NCBI RefSeq assembly: GCF_000473245.1
Contig: NC_022524.1
Span: forward strand, 1,388,501-1,452,500
Source of the DNA: Bacillus infantis NRRL B-14911
GTDB taxonomy: Bacteria; Bacillota; Bacilli; Bacillales; Cytobacillaceae
Direction of reading: 5' to 3'
DNA: 64,000 bases
The position numbers and the translations under genes are program-made. Below are positions 1 through 8,230 of this stretch, piece by piece (the first letter of the stretch is position 1; each line of letters starts with the position of its first letter). Below the pieces are notes generated by a model that saw only the letters and a program-made list of their open reading frames with translations, did not search any database and was not told the DNA's origin.

Positions 1-1
1 G

Positions 2-445
2 TATGTTGAACTGGATAACTTCGTGTTCATCGACTACCTGTTTGTTTCAAAGGCAGCCAGGGGACAGGGTCTTGGCCATAAACTCCTTGATAAGCTTAAG
101 AAAAAGGGAAAACCGATCATCCTTGAAGTAGAGCCGGTCGATTATGAAGACACCGACACAGAAAAAAGGCTCAAGTTTTACAAGCGGGAAGGCTTTGAGC
201 ATGCCCAATCGATCGGATATAGAAGGCGTTCCCTGGCAACAAAGGAAATCAACAGTATGGAAATCCTTTATTGGGCCCCTGGAAATGAATCGGAAGAACT
301 GATCTACGAGAGCATGAAGAAGACATATGAGTTGATTCATACGTATAAAGATGCTCATTTCTACGGAGAATCCTACCAGCCGGTAGAGGAAGTACTGACA
401 TTTGAAGAAGACAAAAGTTCTGGAGATGTACTCAAAGGGCTCTAG
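2..445 (+). CDS. yjbC: GNAT-family acetyltransferase YjbC, 5' end outside window
   Basis: Putative N-acetyltransferase. The reading frame is open from base 2, so the N-terminus lies upstream of the window; the GTG at 23 is an internal valine codon. The acetyl-CoA loop ARGQGLG is visible, followed by a long charged C-terminal part containing KRLKFYKREGF and SIGYRRRSL, which I recall from B. subtilis YjbC. It lies directly upstream of spx, as in B. subtilis, where both belong to a stress-inducible unit. Here a hairpin terminator follows the stop codon, so spx probably also has its own promoters. The acetylated substrate is not known to me. Confidence 0.88.
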   Translation, partial: YVELDNFVFIDYLFVSKAARGQGLGHKLLDKLKKKGKPIILEVEPVDYEDTDTEKRLKFYKREGFEHAQSIGYRRRSLATKEINSMEILYWAPGNESEELIYESMKKTYELIHTYKDAHFYGESYQPVEEVLTFEEDKSSGDVLKGL

Positions 446-479
446 GAAAAGTGCTGCTATTTTTGATAGCAGCATTTTC
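446..479 (+). terminator. Rho-independent terminator after yjbC
   Basis: A 9-bp stem (TGCTGCTAT / ATAGCAGCA) with a 5-base loop is followed by TTTTC. It separates yjbC from spx. Confidence 0.75.
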
Positions 480-512
480 ATTTTCATAAATTAATTGAGA
501 ATTTAAAATAAG

Positions 513-538
513 GTTTACTGCCTGGACAGTATGGGTAT
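513..538 (+). promoter_or_regulatory. Candidate sigma-B promoter upstream of spx
   Basis: GTTTAC, 14 bases, GGGTAT. This fits the general-stress sigma-B consensus GTTTAA-N13-15-GGGTAT with one mismatch. The yjbC-spx region of B. subtilis is known to carry a sigma-B promoter among several others. The rest of the 430-base gap up to spx is AT-rich and holds possible -10 elements (for example TATAAT at 758), but I see no second convincing -35/-10 pair. Confidence 0.55.
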
Positions 539-878
539 AAAACATATAAAGGTCAAATGCGGCACCGGGCCATTATAAGTATTACATAAATATGGCCATC
601 AAGCGGGGAAAGATGGAATCTATTAAAATTTTTGAAACTTTTATCTTTCTCATACGTCTTATATAGTAGAATGCTTAAGAAAAATGAACTGTAGAACCTT
701 TGCATAAGTCTTTTAGCATATTTCTAAAAAGGGATACCAAATGCATCTTTAATGGTGTATAATAATTAATATAAATTACTAATTTAAAGTAATTTTAATT
801 AAGGGTTCATATTTTCTGAGTATAATTCTTGTAAAAGATCTTTATATATGTCTAATTTAAGGAGTGTGAATTTGTAAA

Positions 879-1274
879 ATGGTCACATTATACACTTCAC
901 CAAGTTGCACATCTTGCAGGAAAGCGAAATCATGGCTTGAGGAGCATGAAATAGGCTATAAAGAGCGGAATATTTTTTCCGAACCCCTTTCAATTGATGA
1001 AATCAAGGAAATCCTCCGTATGACGGAAGATGGTACGGATGAAATTATCTCTACGAGATCAAAGACGTTCCAAAAACTTGACGTGAACCTGGAAACCATG
1101 CCGCTTCAAGAGCTGTTTGAGTTAATTAAGGATAATCCCGGTCTGCTGCGCCGTCCAATCATTATTGACGAAAAGCGTCTTCAGGTTGGCTATAACGAAG
1201 ATGAAATCAGACGCTTCCTTCCGCGCAAAGTACGCACGTATCAGCTGCGGGAAGCACAGCGTATGGTTAACTGA
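879..1274 (+). CDS. spx: Transcriptional regulator Spx
   Basis: Global regulator of the thiol-stress response. It binds the C-terminal domain of the RNA polymerase alpha subunit and redirects transcription to thioredoxin and other redox genes. At 131 aa it is the usual Spx length, with the ArsC-like thioredoxin fold. The redox switch C10-T-S-C13 is intact, and GLLRRPI (near residues 88-94) carries the conserved arginines. AAGGAGTG precedes the ATG. Spx is degraded by ClpXP with the adaptor YjbH, encoded at 8325-9203 in this same window. The identification is very secure. Confidence 0.98.
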   Translation: MVTLYTSPSCTSCRKAKSWLEEHEIGYKERNIFSEPLSIDEIKEILRMTEDGTDEIISTRSKTFQKLDVNLETMPLQELFELIKDNPGLLRRPIIIDEKRLQVGYNEDEIRRFLPRKVRTYQLREAQRMVN

Positions 1275-1280
1275 TGAATC

Positions 1281-1318
1281 AGCTCTTTATCTCTTTGAGA
1301 TAAGGGGCTTTTTATTTT
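1281..1318 (+). terminator. Terminator after spx
   Basis: The arms AGCTCTTTATCTC and GAGATAAGGGGCT flank a TTT loop and are followed by TTTTATTTT. Confidence 0.8.
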
Positions 1319-1416
1319 GTTCCTTTCCTTGACTGATTAATTATATGGGCCATATTGGCTTTCCGGCAAGCCAGTTGTTTGTACACAATTAAAATTTTTG
1401 GTAAGATTAAATGTAC

Positions 1417-1468
1417 TAAAATGAAGCATATAGGCATACAATGGTTTTTTGAAACCTGCTTCATTTTA
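1417..1468. repeat. Inverted repeat between spx and mecA
   Basis: Perfect 12-base arms (TAAAATGAAGCA and its complement) flank a 28-base loop that can form an inner GGTTT/AAACC stem. No T-run follows, so it is not a standard terminator. The rest of the roughly 350-base gap (1275-1628) holds the spx terminator and, presumably, the mecA promoter, which I could not place with confidence. Confidence 0.5.
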
Positions 1469-1628
1469 ATTCCCTTTATCCCCTTTTTGTCATAAAATAG
1501 GAGTATAAGGCAACAATACTGTTACCTTCCTAGAAAGATTAGAGCCAACTATATTGGGTAAAGGATATAAACAACATCTTATGGGGGTATTTAGTCCCTT
1601 CAACAATCGCCGGAAGGGAGAGTTCTGA

Positions 1629-2297
1629 ATGGAAATTGAACGGATTAATGATAATACTGTCAAGTTTTACATTTCTTATATTGATATAGAAGAGAGAGGC
1701 TTTGACCGGGATGAAATCTGGTACAACCGCGAGCGGAGCGAGGAACTCTTTTGGGAAATGATGGACGAAGTGCATCAGGAAGAAGAGTTCATGGTGGAAG
1801 GGCCTTTATGGATTCAGGTACAAGCTTTGGATAAAGGGCTCGAGGTGCTGGTCACCAAGGCGCAGCTTTCCAAAGACGGCCAGAAATTTGAACTTCCCGT
1901 TCCTGAGGATAAGCTGAAAGATCTGCCTGTTGAAGAGAGGATCGAGGATTTGCTGGATCAGCATTTCACAAAGCATGAAGATGAAGAAGACTCTTCTTAT
2001 GAAGATAATCTTGAGTTTCTTCTGAAATTTGATGATTTTGAAGATATCATTTCCCTTTCCAAAACTTCCAGCCTGGATTCCTTGGAAACAAAGCTTTATT
2101 CATTTGAAAATAAATACTATCTGTATGTTGAATTTCCTGATGAGGAAGATCTTGATGAAGAGCAGATTGATAATGCTTTGAGCATCCTGCTTGAATTCGG
2201 GCGTGAAACCCAGACGACGATCCACCGGATTGAAGAATACGGTAAGCTTATAATAGATGGAGATGTCTTCGGGGAGCTCAGGAAATATTTTGATTAA
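1629..2297 (+). CDS. mecA: Adaptor protein MecA
   Basis: Adaptor that brings substrates such as ComK to the ClpCP protease and helps assemble the active ClpC hexamer. The 222-aa protein opens with the typical MEIERINDNTVKFYISYIDI and has the family layout: N-terminal substrate-binding domain, an acidic linker (near residues 85-135, rich in D and E), and a C-terminal ClpC-binding domain. GGAAGGGAG lies 7 bases before the ATG. It sits next to spx as in other Bacillaceae, but the small yjbE gene of B. subtilis is absent here. Confidence 0.96.
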   Translation: MEIERINDNTVKFYISYIDIEERGFDRDEIWYNRERSEELFWEMMDEVHQEEEFMVEGPLWIQVQALDKGLEVLVTKAQLSKDGQKFELPVPEDKLKDLPVEERIEDLLDQHFTKHEDEEDSSYEDNLEFLLKFDDFEDIISLSKTSSLDSLETKLYSFENKYYLYVEFPDEEDLDEEQIDNALSILLEFGRETQTTIHRIEEYGKLIIDGDVFGELRKYFD

Positions 2298-2302
2298 ACA
2301 AT

Positions 2303-2335
2303 GCCGATTTCTGAATGAAATCGGTGTTTTCTTTG
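2303..2335 (+). terminator. Terminator after mecA
   Basis: CCGATTTC/GAAATCGG stem with a 5-base loop, followed by a T-rich stretch. Confidence 0.75.
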
Positions 2336-2384
2336 TATATAGAAGGCAGCATGATTTTGCCGGTTGGGACAGGTGACAGCCATA

Positions 2385-3902
2385 ATGAAAAACGCCGTAA
2401 GGATTACCATATTCAGCGGATTCCTGATCTTACTCCTTTTTGCCATTAATAAATTTTTTCCGGTCAATGGCGGCTTTCTGGGCTACTTCAGCCTGTTGGT
2501 AACTTTATCCGTCATATTTATCGGGTTCATCATTTTCCTTGAAAACCGCCACCCCTCACAGACTTTGACCTGGCTCGTGGTTTTAGGCGGTTTCCCCCTG
2601 CTCGGATTTATTTTCTACCTCCTTTTCGGGCGGAACTACCGGAAGGAAAAGATGTTCCGGAAAAAATATTTCTTGGACAAAGAAGCTTTCAGGAAAGTCC
2701 AGGAAAACCATGGGAGAAATTATGCTGAAAAAGTACGGCAGATGGGGGAGCATCAAAGAAAGCTTTTCCGTTTGGCCCATGAAATTGGGAACAGCCCCAT
2801 TTCCTTTGCTACCAGCACAAGAATCCTTACAAATGGAGAAGAAACCTTCAATCAGATCCTTGAATCTCTCCGGAATGCCACCCATCATATCCATATGGAA
2901 TATTATATTGTCCGCCATGATCAAATCGGGATGGAGATTAAAGAGATACTCATGCAAAAGGCGGGGGAAGGGGTCAGGGTTAAATTTTTGTACGATGCGG
3001 TGGGCTCCTGGAAAATGTCTAAGAAGTATATTCGCGACCTCAGGTCATCCGGGGTGGAGACGGTTGCATTCGGTCCAGTAAAAATGCCGCTCCTGAACAG
3101 CAAATTCAACTTCCGGAATCACCGTAAAATCATTGTCATTGACGGCAATACAGGTTTTATGGGCGGCCTTAACATCGGTGATGAGTATCTGGGGCGCAAT
3201 CCGCATTTCGGTTTCTGGCGTGATACCCACCTGATGCTGCAGGGGGAAGCGGTCCGTACACTGCAGCTCATTTTTCTGCAGGATTGGTATTATATGACCA
3301 ATGACAGCTTTTTGACAGCTGAATATCTTACTCCGGTTCCCGAAGAGAACAATCATGGCGGAGTACAGCTGATTGCCGGGGGCCCGGATAATGAATGGAG
3401 TGTCATTAAGAATATTTTCTTCTCGATGATTACTTCTGCGAAAGAGTCCGTCTGGATTGCTTCTCCTTACTTCATCCCTGATGAAGACATATTCACCGCC
3501 ATCAAAGTGGCTGCCCTGAGCGGGGTGGATGTCCGCCTGCTGGTGCCGCATCGACCGGATAAGCGTATTGTTTTCCATGCATCTAGGTCTTATTTTCCTG
3601 AATTGCTTGATGCAGGCGTCAAGATTTATGAGTATCAAAAAGGCTTTATGCACAGCAAGATTGTGATTGTAGACAATGAGCTGGCTTCTATCGGAACATC
3701 GAATATGGATATGAGAAGCTTTCACCTGAATTTTGAAGTCAATGCTTTCCTTTTTAAAACTCACAGTTCACAAAAGCTTGCTTCTGAATATCTGCTTGAT
3801 CTTAATGATTCTCAGGAAATTACAGGTGCTCTGTTCGGAAAGCGGCATATTGGGTACAGGCTGCTTGAATCAACTGCACGCCTGCTGTCACCACTGCTTT
3901 AG
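2385..3902 (+). CDS. cls: Cardiolipin synthase (phospholipase D family)
   Basis: Joins two phosphatidylglycerol molecules into cardiolipin and glycerol at the membrane. The 505-aa protein has two N-terminal membrane segments (roughly residues 5-50) and the two HKD motifs of the phospholipase D superfamily: HRKIIVIDGN in the middle and HSKIVIVDNE near the C-terminus, the latter followed by GTSNMDMRSF. I chose the ATG at 2385 because AGGTGA lies 8 bases upstream; an in-frame TTG at 2364 has no site. Length matches the ClsA/YwnE type. It is monocistronic, closed by a strong hairpin. Confidence 0.95.
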   Translation: MKNAVRITIFSGFLILLLFAINKFFPVNGGFLGYFSLLVTLSVIFIGFIIFLENRHPSQTLTWLVVLGGFPLLGFIFYLLFGRNYRKEKMFRKKYFLDKEAFRKVQENHGRNYAEKVRQMGEHQRKLFRLAHEIGNSPISFATSTRILTNGEETFNQILESLRNATHHIHMEYYIVRHDQIGMEIKEILMQKAGEGVRVKFLYDAVGSWKMSKKYIRDLRSSGVETVAFGPVKMPLLNSKFNFRNHRKIIVIDGNTGFMGGLNIGDEYLGRNPHFGFWRDTHLMLQGEAVRTLQLIFLQDWYYMTNDSFLTAEYLTPVPEENNHGGVQLIAGGPDNEWSVIKNIFFSMITSAKESVWIASPYFIPDEDIFTAIKVAALSGVDVRLLVPHRPDKRIVFHASRSYFPELLDAGVKIYEYQKGFMHSKIVIVDNELASIGTSNMDMRSFHLNFEVNAFLFKTHSSQKLASEYLLDLNDSQEITGALFGKRHIGYRLLESTARLLSPLL

Positions 3903-3928
3903 GATCTATGACCATAACATATGAGGAG

Positions 3929-3957
3929 AATGCCGCAGCAGCTGCTGCGGCATTTTT
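3929..3957 (+). terminator. Terminator after cls
   Basis: Near-perfect palindrome AATGCCGCAGCA/TGCTGCGGCATT with little loop, followed by TTTTT. Confidence 0.8.
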
Positions 3958-4037
3958 CTATGAAGGGGTAATCTCTGGCAGGATATCGATTTCAAACAGC
4001 GAATTATATAGTAATGTAAAAAGAAAGGAGGAGAATT

Positions 4038-5282
4038 ATGCTGACAGCAATCCGTAAATCAGGCAAGTTTATCAACTCTGCTGACTTCACGGATAGGGAA
4101 ACACTGCGGAAGCTCAAGGTAAAGGAGGGCAGCTTCCTCTGTCCAGTATGCAGGGAAAAGGTAATGCTTAAGGTTGGAACCAGGAAGATACCCCACTTTG
4201 CCCATTATAAGGAACATTCCTGTGAAGCATCCTTTGAAAATGAGTCAGAGTACCATATGAAGGGAAAGCTGGATATTTACCGGTGGCTGATAGCCAATAA
4301 TGTGCATGCCAGGCTGGAAACTTATATAAAAAGCATCAAACAGCGCCCTGATATATGCTTTGTATATGCCGGGAAGAAATTTGCCGTTGAATTCCAGTGC
4401 TCCCCTATTCCAGAATCGCTGTTCGCCAGCAGGACTAGTGCTTACAAAGAGGCAGGCTTCACGCCCATCTGGATACTCGGAGGAAAAGAGATCAGGCGGA
4501 CCTCAGCCCGAAAAGCAAGCTTCTCTGAATTCCATTATTCTTTTGTCAATCGTTCATCAGATGCTCCATATCATTTGCTTTCTTACTGCCCCGATGTACA
4601 GAGCTTTATTTTCCTCTCCAACATCTGCCCGCTTACCACCCGTAATGTCCTGACAGACTTCTCTGTCATACCGCTGCATCAAATGAAATTTCCAAATCTA
4701 ATAACTGCCCCGCGGATTGTCCGTTTTCCACCGGCAGACTGGCAGAAGGAAATCTGCAAGCTCCAGCAAACCTATTCGCTGACCCCCAATACATTCAAAC
4801 ATCCCTTCTACATGGCCATATATCAAGCAGGCTTACATCTCTCCCTGCTCCCGCCGCATATCGGCATTCCTGTCCTTCATTCTCTCTGGATTTCAACACC
4901 TCCGCTAGTCTGGCAGGCGTATCTGCATACTGACTGTTTCATAGGCCTGAAACCTGGAGAGAAGGTGACTGAGAATGAAATCCTGCAGTCTCTGAAGCGG
5001 CGCATACGTGCTGGAGACGTGAAAGTCAGGGAGCTCCCTCTTTCTGAAGGAGAATACAGACTGGCTGTTACAGAATATTTCTGCCATTTATCAGCATCCG
5101 GAGTCTTTCAGTTTGAAGGAGAGGGGAGATACAGGCTGGCTCACGAATGGACTATCCCTAAGACAATGGATGAAGCCGGAATACTAAGAATGCGCTTTTA
5201 TACAGGAATGGCGAGATCTGAAGACACTCCCTTCCCATATGAAATGGGGAATAATGAAAACAGCATCACTGACATACAATAA
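4038..5282 (+). CDS. coiA: Competence protein CoiA
   Basis: CoiA family protein, needed for efficient handling of incoming DNA during transformation in streptococci and Bacillus. The 414-aa product has an N-terminal zinc-finger-like segment (FLCPVCREKVMLKVG followed by PHFAH, near residues 33-58) and a nuclease-like core with KQRPDICF and AVEFQCSPI (near residues 100-125), consistent with the proposed restriction-endonuclease-like fold. AAAGGAGGAG precedes the ATG. Position between mecA/cls and pepF is the conserved Bacillus one. The same zinc-finger motif recurs at the N-terminus of the helicase at 37911-40196. Confidence 0.93.
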   Translation: MLTAIRKSGKFINSADFTDRETLRKLKVKEGSFLCPVCREKVMLKVGTRKIPHFAHYKEHSCEASFENESEYHMKGKLDIYRWLIANNVHARLETYIKSIKQRPDICFVYAGKKFAVEFQCSPIPESLFASRTSAYKEAGFTPIWILGGKEIRRTSARKASFSEFHYSFVNRSSDAPYHLLSYCPDVQSFIFLSNICPLTTRNVLTDFSVIPLHQMKFPNLITAPRIVRFPPADWQKEICKLQQTYSLTPNTFKHPFYMAIYQAGLHLSLLPPHIGIPVLHSLWISTPPLVWQAYLHTDCFIGLKPGEKVTENEILQSLKRRIRAGDVKVRELPLSEGEYRLAVTEYFCHLSASGVFQFEGEGRYRLAHEWTIPKTMDEAGILRMRFYTGMARSEDTPFPYEMGNNENSITDIQ

Positions 5283-5386
5283 GGAGAGATTTATAATAAA
5301 GAAGGAATTTCCCTTTAAAGGTAGAAATAACTAGTGAACCGAATTTTTATTCGGACCACGAAATAACTGAAATGGAGGATATAGAC

Positions 5387-7216
5387 ATGGCAAATGAAAC
5401 TGCGGTAAAGAAATTGCCTTCAAGAAGTGAAATAAAGCCGGAAGATACATGGAGGCTTGAAGATATTTTTTCAACAGACGATGCCTGGGAAAAAGAATTC
5501 CAGGAAGTGAAGCAGCTGCTTCCTGATGCGGGCGGGTTCCAGGGCAAGTTGGGGGACAGCGCAGACAAGCTGTATGAAGCGCTTCAATACCAGGATCACC
5601 TCCTTGAAAGGCTGGGCAGGCTCTACTCATATGCCCATATGAGATATGACCAGGATACGACCAATTCCTTTTACCAGGGACTGGATGACCGCATTAAAAA
5701 TCTGTATTCCCAGGCAGCGAGCAGCCTTGCTTATATTGTGCCAGAGATTCTGGCAATCGATGAAGAGAAGATCAGCAGCTTCCTTGATGAAAAAGAAGAG
5801 CTAAGACTCTATAAGCATTCTTTGGAGGAAATCAACCTTCAAAGGCCGCACGTATTATCTGCAGAAGCAGAAGCACTGCTGGCACAGGCTTCAGAAGTCC
5901 TTGATGCACCAGGGAACACATTTGGCATGCTGAATAATGCCGATCTTGAATTTCCATCCATTAAAGATGAAAACGGGGAAGAAGTCGAGGTTACCCATGG
6001 CCGCTATATCCGTTTCCTGGAGAGTGACGATCAGCGTGTCCGCAGGGATGCCTTTAAAGCGGTATATGATACTTATGGTAAATTCAAGAATACTTTTTCA
6101 AGCACCTTGAGCAGCAATGTCAAAAAAGATAATTTCTATGCGCGTGTCAGGAATTATGATTCTGCGCGCCATGCTGCACTTTCGGATAATAATATCCCTG
6201 AAAGTGTCTATGAAAATCTGGTCAATACGGTCAATGACAACCTCCATCTTCTCCACCGCTACATTAAGCTGAGAAAAGAGGTCCTGGGCCTTGAAAAGCT
6301 TCATATGTATGATCTCTTCACACCTCTTGTCAAAGATGTGAAGATGGAAATTCCTTATGATGAAGCAAAGGATTATGTACTAAAAGGACTGGAGCCGCTG
6401 GGAGAGGAATATCTTTCAGTATTAAAGGAAGGGTTTGAAAACCGCTGGGTCGATGTCCATGAGAATAAAGGAAAAAGAAGCGGGGCTTACTCTTCAGGTG
6501 CATATGGCACAAATCCATATATTCTGATGAACTGGCAGGACAATGTGAACAATCTGTTCACCCTTGCGCATGAATTCGGGCATTCTGTCCACAGCTACTA
6601 CACAAGAAAAACGCAGCCATATCCTTACGGAAATTATTCAATCTTTGTGGCAGAGGTAGCTTCCACATGCAATGAAGCCCTCCTTAACGACTATCTGCTG
6701 AAAACGATTGATGATGACCAAAAAAGGCTTTATCTGCTGAATCATTATTTAGAAGGGTTCCGGGGCACGGTGTTCCGCCAGACCATGTTCGCTGAATTTG
6801 AACATCAGATCCACCAGAAAGCCCAAAATAATGAGGCATTAACAGCAGAGGCGCTGACACAGGATTATTATGAGCTTAATAAAAAGTATTTCGGCGAAGA
6901 AGATATCATCATCGACGAGGAAATCGGGCTGGAATGGTCCCGGATCCCTCATTTCTATTACAATTACTATGTTTATCAATATGCTACAGGCTTCAGCGCC
7001 GCAACTGCACTAAGCAAGCAGATCCTCGAAGAAGGTGAGCCGGCAGTCGAAAGGTATATCAACTTCCTGAAAGCAGGAAGCTCGGATTACCCGATCGAAG
7101 TGCTGAAAAAAGCGGGTGTTGACATGACAAGCCCTGCTCCGATTGCAGATGCCTGCAAGGTATTCGAGGAGAAGCTGAACGAGATGGAAGAACTCTTGAA
7201 CAGGGTTAAGCAGTAA
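5387..7216 (+). CDS. pepF: Oligoendopeptidase F
   Basis: Cytosolic zinc metallopeptidase of family M3 that cuts short peptides. The 609-aa protein carries the zinc motif HEFGH (around residues 395-399) with a downstream FVAEVASTCNEAL segment supplying the third ligand. An in-frame ATG at 5372 exists, but GGAGG lies inside that extension, 8 bases before the ATG at 5387, so 5387 is the start. It lies directly after coiA, as in B. subtilis. In that species PepF overproduction affects sporulation by degrading signalling peptides. Confidence 0.96.
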   Translation: MANETAVKKLPSRSEIKPEDTWRLEDIFSTDDAWEKEFQEVKQLLPDAGGFQGKLGDSADKLYEALQYQDHLLERLGRLYSYAHMRYDQDTTNSFYQGLDDRIKNLYSQAASSLAYIVPEILAIDEEKISSFLDEKEELRLYKHSLEEINLQRPHVLSAEAEALLAQASEVLDAPGNTFGMLNNADLEFPSIKDENGEEVEVTHGRYIRFLESDDQRVRRDAFKAVYDTYGKFKNTFSSTLSSNVKKDNFYARVRNYDSARHAALSDNNIPESVYENLVNTVNDNLHLLHRYIKLRKEVLGLEKLHMYDLFTPLVKDVKMEIPYDEAKDYVLKGLEPLGEEYLSVLKEGFENRWVDVHENKGKRSGAYSSGAYGTNPYILMNWQDNVNNLFTLAHEFGHSVHSYYTRKTQPYPYGNYSIFVAEVASTCNEALLNDYLLKTIDDDQKRLYLLNHYLEGFRGTVFRQTMFAEFEHQIHQKAQNNEALTAEALTQDYYELNKKYFGEEDIIIDEEIGLEWSRIPHFYYNYYVYQYATGFSAATALSKQILEEGEPAVERYINFLKAGSSDYPIEVLKKAGVDMTSPAPIADACKVFEEKLNEMEELLNRVKQ

Positions 7217-7276
7217 AACAGAAAAGGGGATGGACTTATTCCCTTTGTGAAGTCCACACAATGTGAGAAACCACTC

Positions 7277-7318
7277 AAAAAGCATGTTAAATCGTATATG
7301 ATTTAGCGTGCTTTTTTT
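7277..7318 (+). terminator. Terminator after pepF
   Basis: Long AT-rich hairpin (AGCATGTTAAATC paired with GATTTAGCGTGCT through a few wobble pairs) followed by T7. Confidence 0.75.
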
Positions 7319-7480
7319 AGTGGTAAAATTAATGTTTTGATATTTCTGTTTGCAAGTTAGGACTGTAATATGAAATGAAGAAATGCTGCCGGTGAAGCAT
7401 TTTGATGGGCTGAAGTATATTGGAGAAGTGCGGCAGTGAAGACTTAAGGTGAGTAATGCGCTGAATCTGGAGATTTGGCG

Positions 7481-7645
7481 CTTATTTGCGGACTGGAGAT
7501 AGTTTGATTGGGAGGAGGGGGGCGTATATTTGCGAGTTTGTGAGGATATTTGCGGGATTTTTAATATATTTGCGAGTTTTGGGATATATTTGCGACTCTG
7601 CTGAGTTTATTTGCGGGTTTCCGTTCTTATTTGCGAGCAGGGATG
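7481..7645. repeat. Array A: 20-base direct repeats with core TATTTGCGRG
   Basis: The heptamer ATTTGCG starts at 7484, 7528, 7548, 7568, 7588, 7609 and 7629. From 7528 on, the step is 20, 20, 20, 21 and 20 bases. The unit is roughly TATATTTGCGAGTTT plus about 5 less conserved bases. The array lies in the gene-free region between convergent pepF and the small membrane protein gene. The unit length is not a multiple of three and the reading frames through it have no ribosome binding site, so it is not coding. No known element is recognised. Confidence 0.9.
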
Positions 7646-7700
7646 GGAGGGACTGGCGGAGTTGAGCGGGCATCGGGCAGGAAGGAAGCTGCTGCAGGAC

Positions 7701-7820
7701 GATATTAGCAACTTTTCCTGTTTATTAGCAACTTTCCTGGTTTACTAGCAACTTTCACCATATATTAGCAAGTTTTCAATTATATTAGCAACTTCCGCCA
7801 TATATTAGCAACTCTGCAAA
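7701..7820. repeat. Array B: six 20-base direct repeats with core TATTAGCAACTTT
   Basis: ATTAGCAA (once ACTAGCAA) starts at 7704, 7724, 7744, 7764, 7784 and 7804, an exact 20-base step. The core TATATTAGCAACTT is conserved and the last 6-7 bases vary. Units of arrays A and B share the frame TATATT-nGCn-A-C/G-T and the same orientation, and two units even share the tail ACTCTGC, so they look like two diverged sub-families of one element. The bases between and after the arrays show no gene. Confidence 0.92.
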
Positions 7821-7895
7821 CCTTCACCTCGGCATCCCTTTAAAACTGCTCCAAACTTGCTGGTCACACCTGAACAGTCACCTCCGCACTTCCGC

Positions 7896-8075
7896 TTAAA
7901 AACCTTTAAACCGCCTCCTTTCATTTATATACAGCACCAGGATTAGTAGGGCCACGAATAAGAGAGGGGAGGTGATGATGAGGGGCAGCATTTTCATGAG
8001 GCCCAATATATTCAGAATGAAAGCAGCAGTGACTGCCAGTATGATCAGAAATAAGATGACTTTGCTTTTAAGCAT
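7896..8075 (-). CDS. Small membrane protein, YizD-like by position
   Basis: The 59-aa product begins MLKSKVILFLIIL, has two hydrophobic segments (residues 5-25 and 31-50) and ends in the basic tail NERRRFKGF. The start is fixed by a textbook AGGAGG five bases before the ATG; longer in-frame starts upstream lack a site and run through the regulatory region. B. subtilis has a small gene, yizD, in the same place between pepF and yjbH; I think this is its counterpart but recall that sequence only loosely. Function unknown; likely an integral membrane peptide. Confidence 0.7.
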   Translation of the reverse strand: MLKSKVILFLIILAVTAAFILNILGLMKMLPLIITSPLLFVALLILVLYINERRRFKGF

Positions 8076-8166
8076 ACTTAACCTCCTGGTTATGGTTTCA
8101 GGTTTCAGGGCTTGTATATGTATATGCAAAAAGCGGGGGATAATTTCGTGACAATTTTGTGAAGAG

Positions 8167-8186
8167 ATGAACAATCTATTGTTCAT
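8167..8186. promoter_or_regulatory. 20-base palindrome overlapping a promoter
   Basis: ATGAACAAT and ATTGTTCAT form exact 9-base arms around CT. It covers the proposed -35 element (TTGTTC, 8179-8184) of the small RNA promoter. It may bind a regulator such as ResD, but no consensus match is firm. Confidence 0.5.
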
Positions 8187-8208
8187 TCTGCAGCCAGTAT
8201 GATATGAT
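8179..8208 (+). promoter_or_regulatory. Candidate promoter of the RsaE/RoxS-like RNA
   Basis: TTGTTC (8179-8184), 18 bases, TATGAT (8203-8208). This predicts a transcript start near 8215, which coincides with where the conserved RNA sequence begins. Confidence 0.5.
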
Positions 8209-8212
8209 GTAT

Positions 8213-8230
8213 TTGTGACATAGTTCACAA
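8213..8230. promoter_or_regulatory. Putative Rex operator
   Basis: TTGTGACATAGTTCACAA matches the Rex consensus TTGTGAA-N4-TTCACAA at all but one specified position. It overlaps the predicted start of the small RNA. Rex is a redox-sensing repressor released by NADH, and Rex control of RoxS is reported in B. subtilis. It also fits TGTGA-N6-TCACA, the Fnr/Crp form, as an alternative. Confidence 0.65.

Noticed and set aside
3045-3764. 239-residue - strand frame opposite cls
   Set aside because: It mirrors the codon pattern of the real cls gene, which has full HKD motifs; no ribosome binding site.
7482-7673. 63-residue open frame on the - strand through repeat array A
   Set aside because: It has no ribosome binding site, and its residues simply translate the 20-base repeat; a 20-base unit shifts frame in every copy.
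7481-7820. CRISPR array
   Set aside because: The conserved part is only about 12 bases and the variable part about 7, with no cas genes; geometry does not fit.
8213-8230. Fnr-activated class II promoter instead of a Rex site
   Set aside because: TGTGA-N6-TCACA fits Fnr, and a TATTAT lies about 28 bases downstream, but that would start the RNA after its conserved 5' part. The Rex reading fits the RoxS family better.
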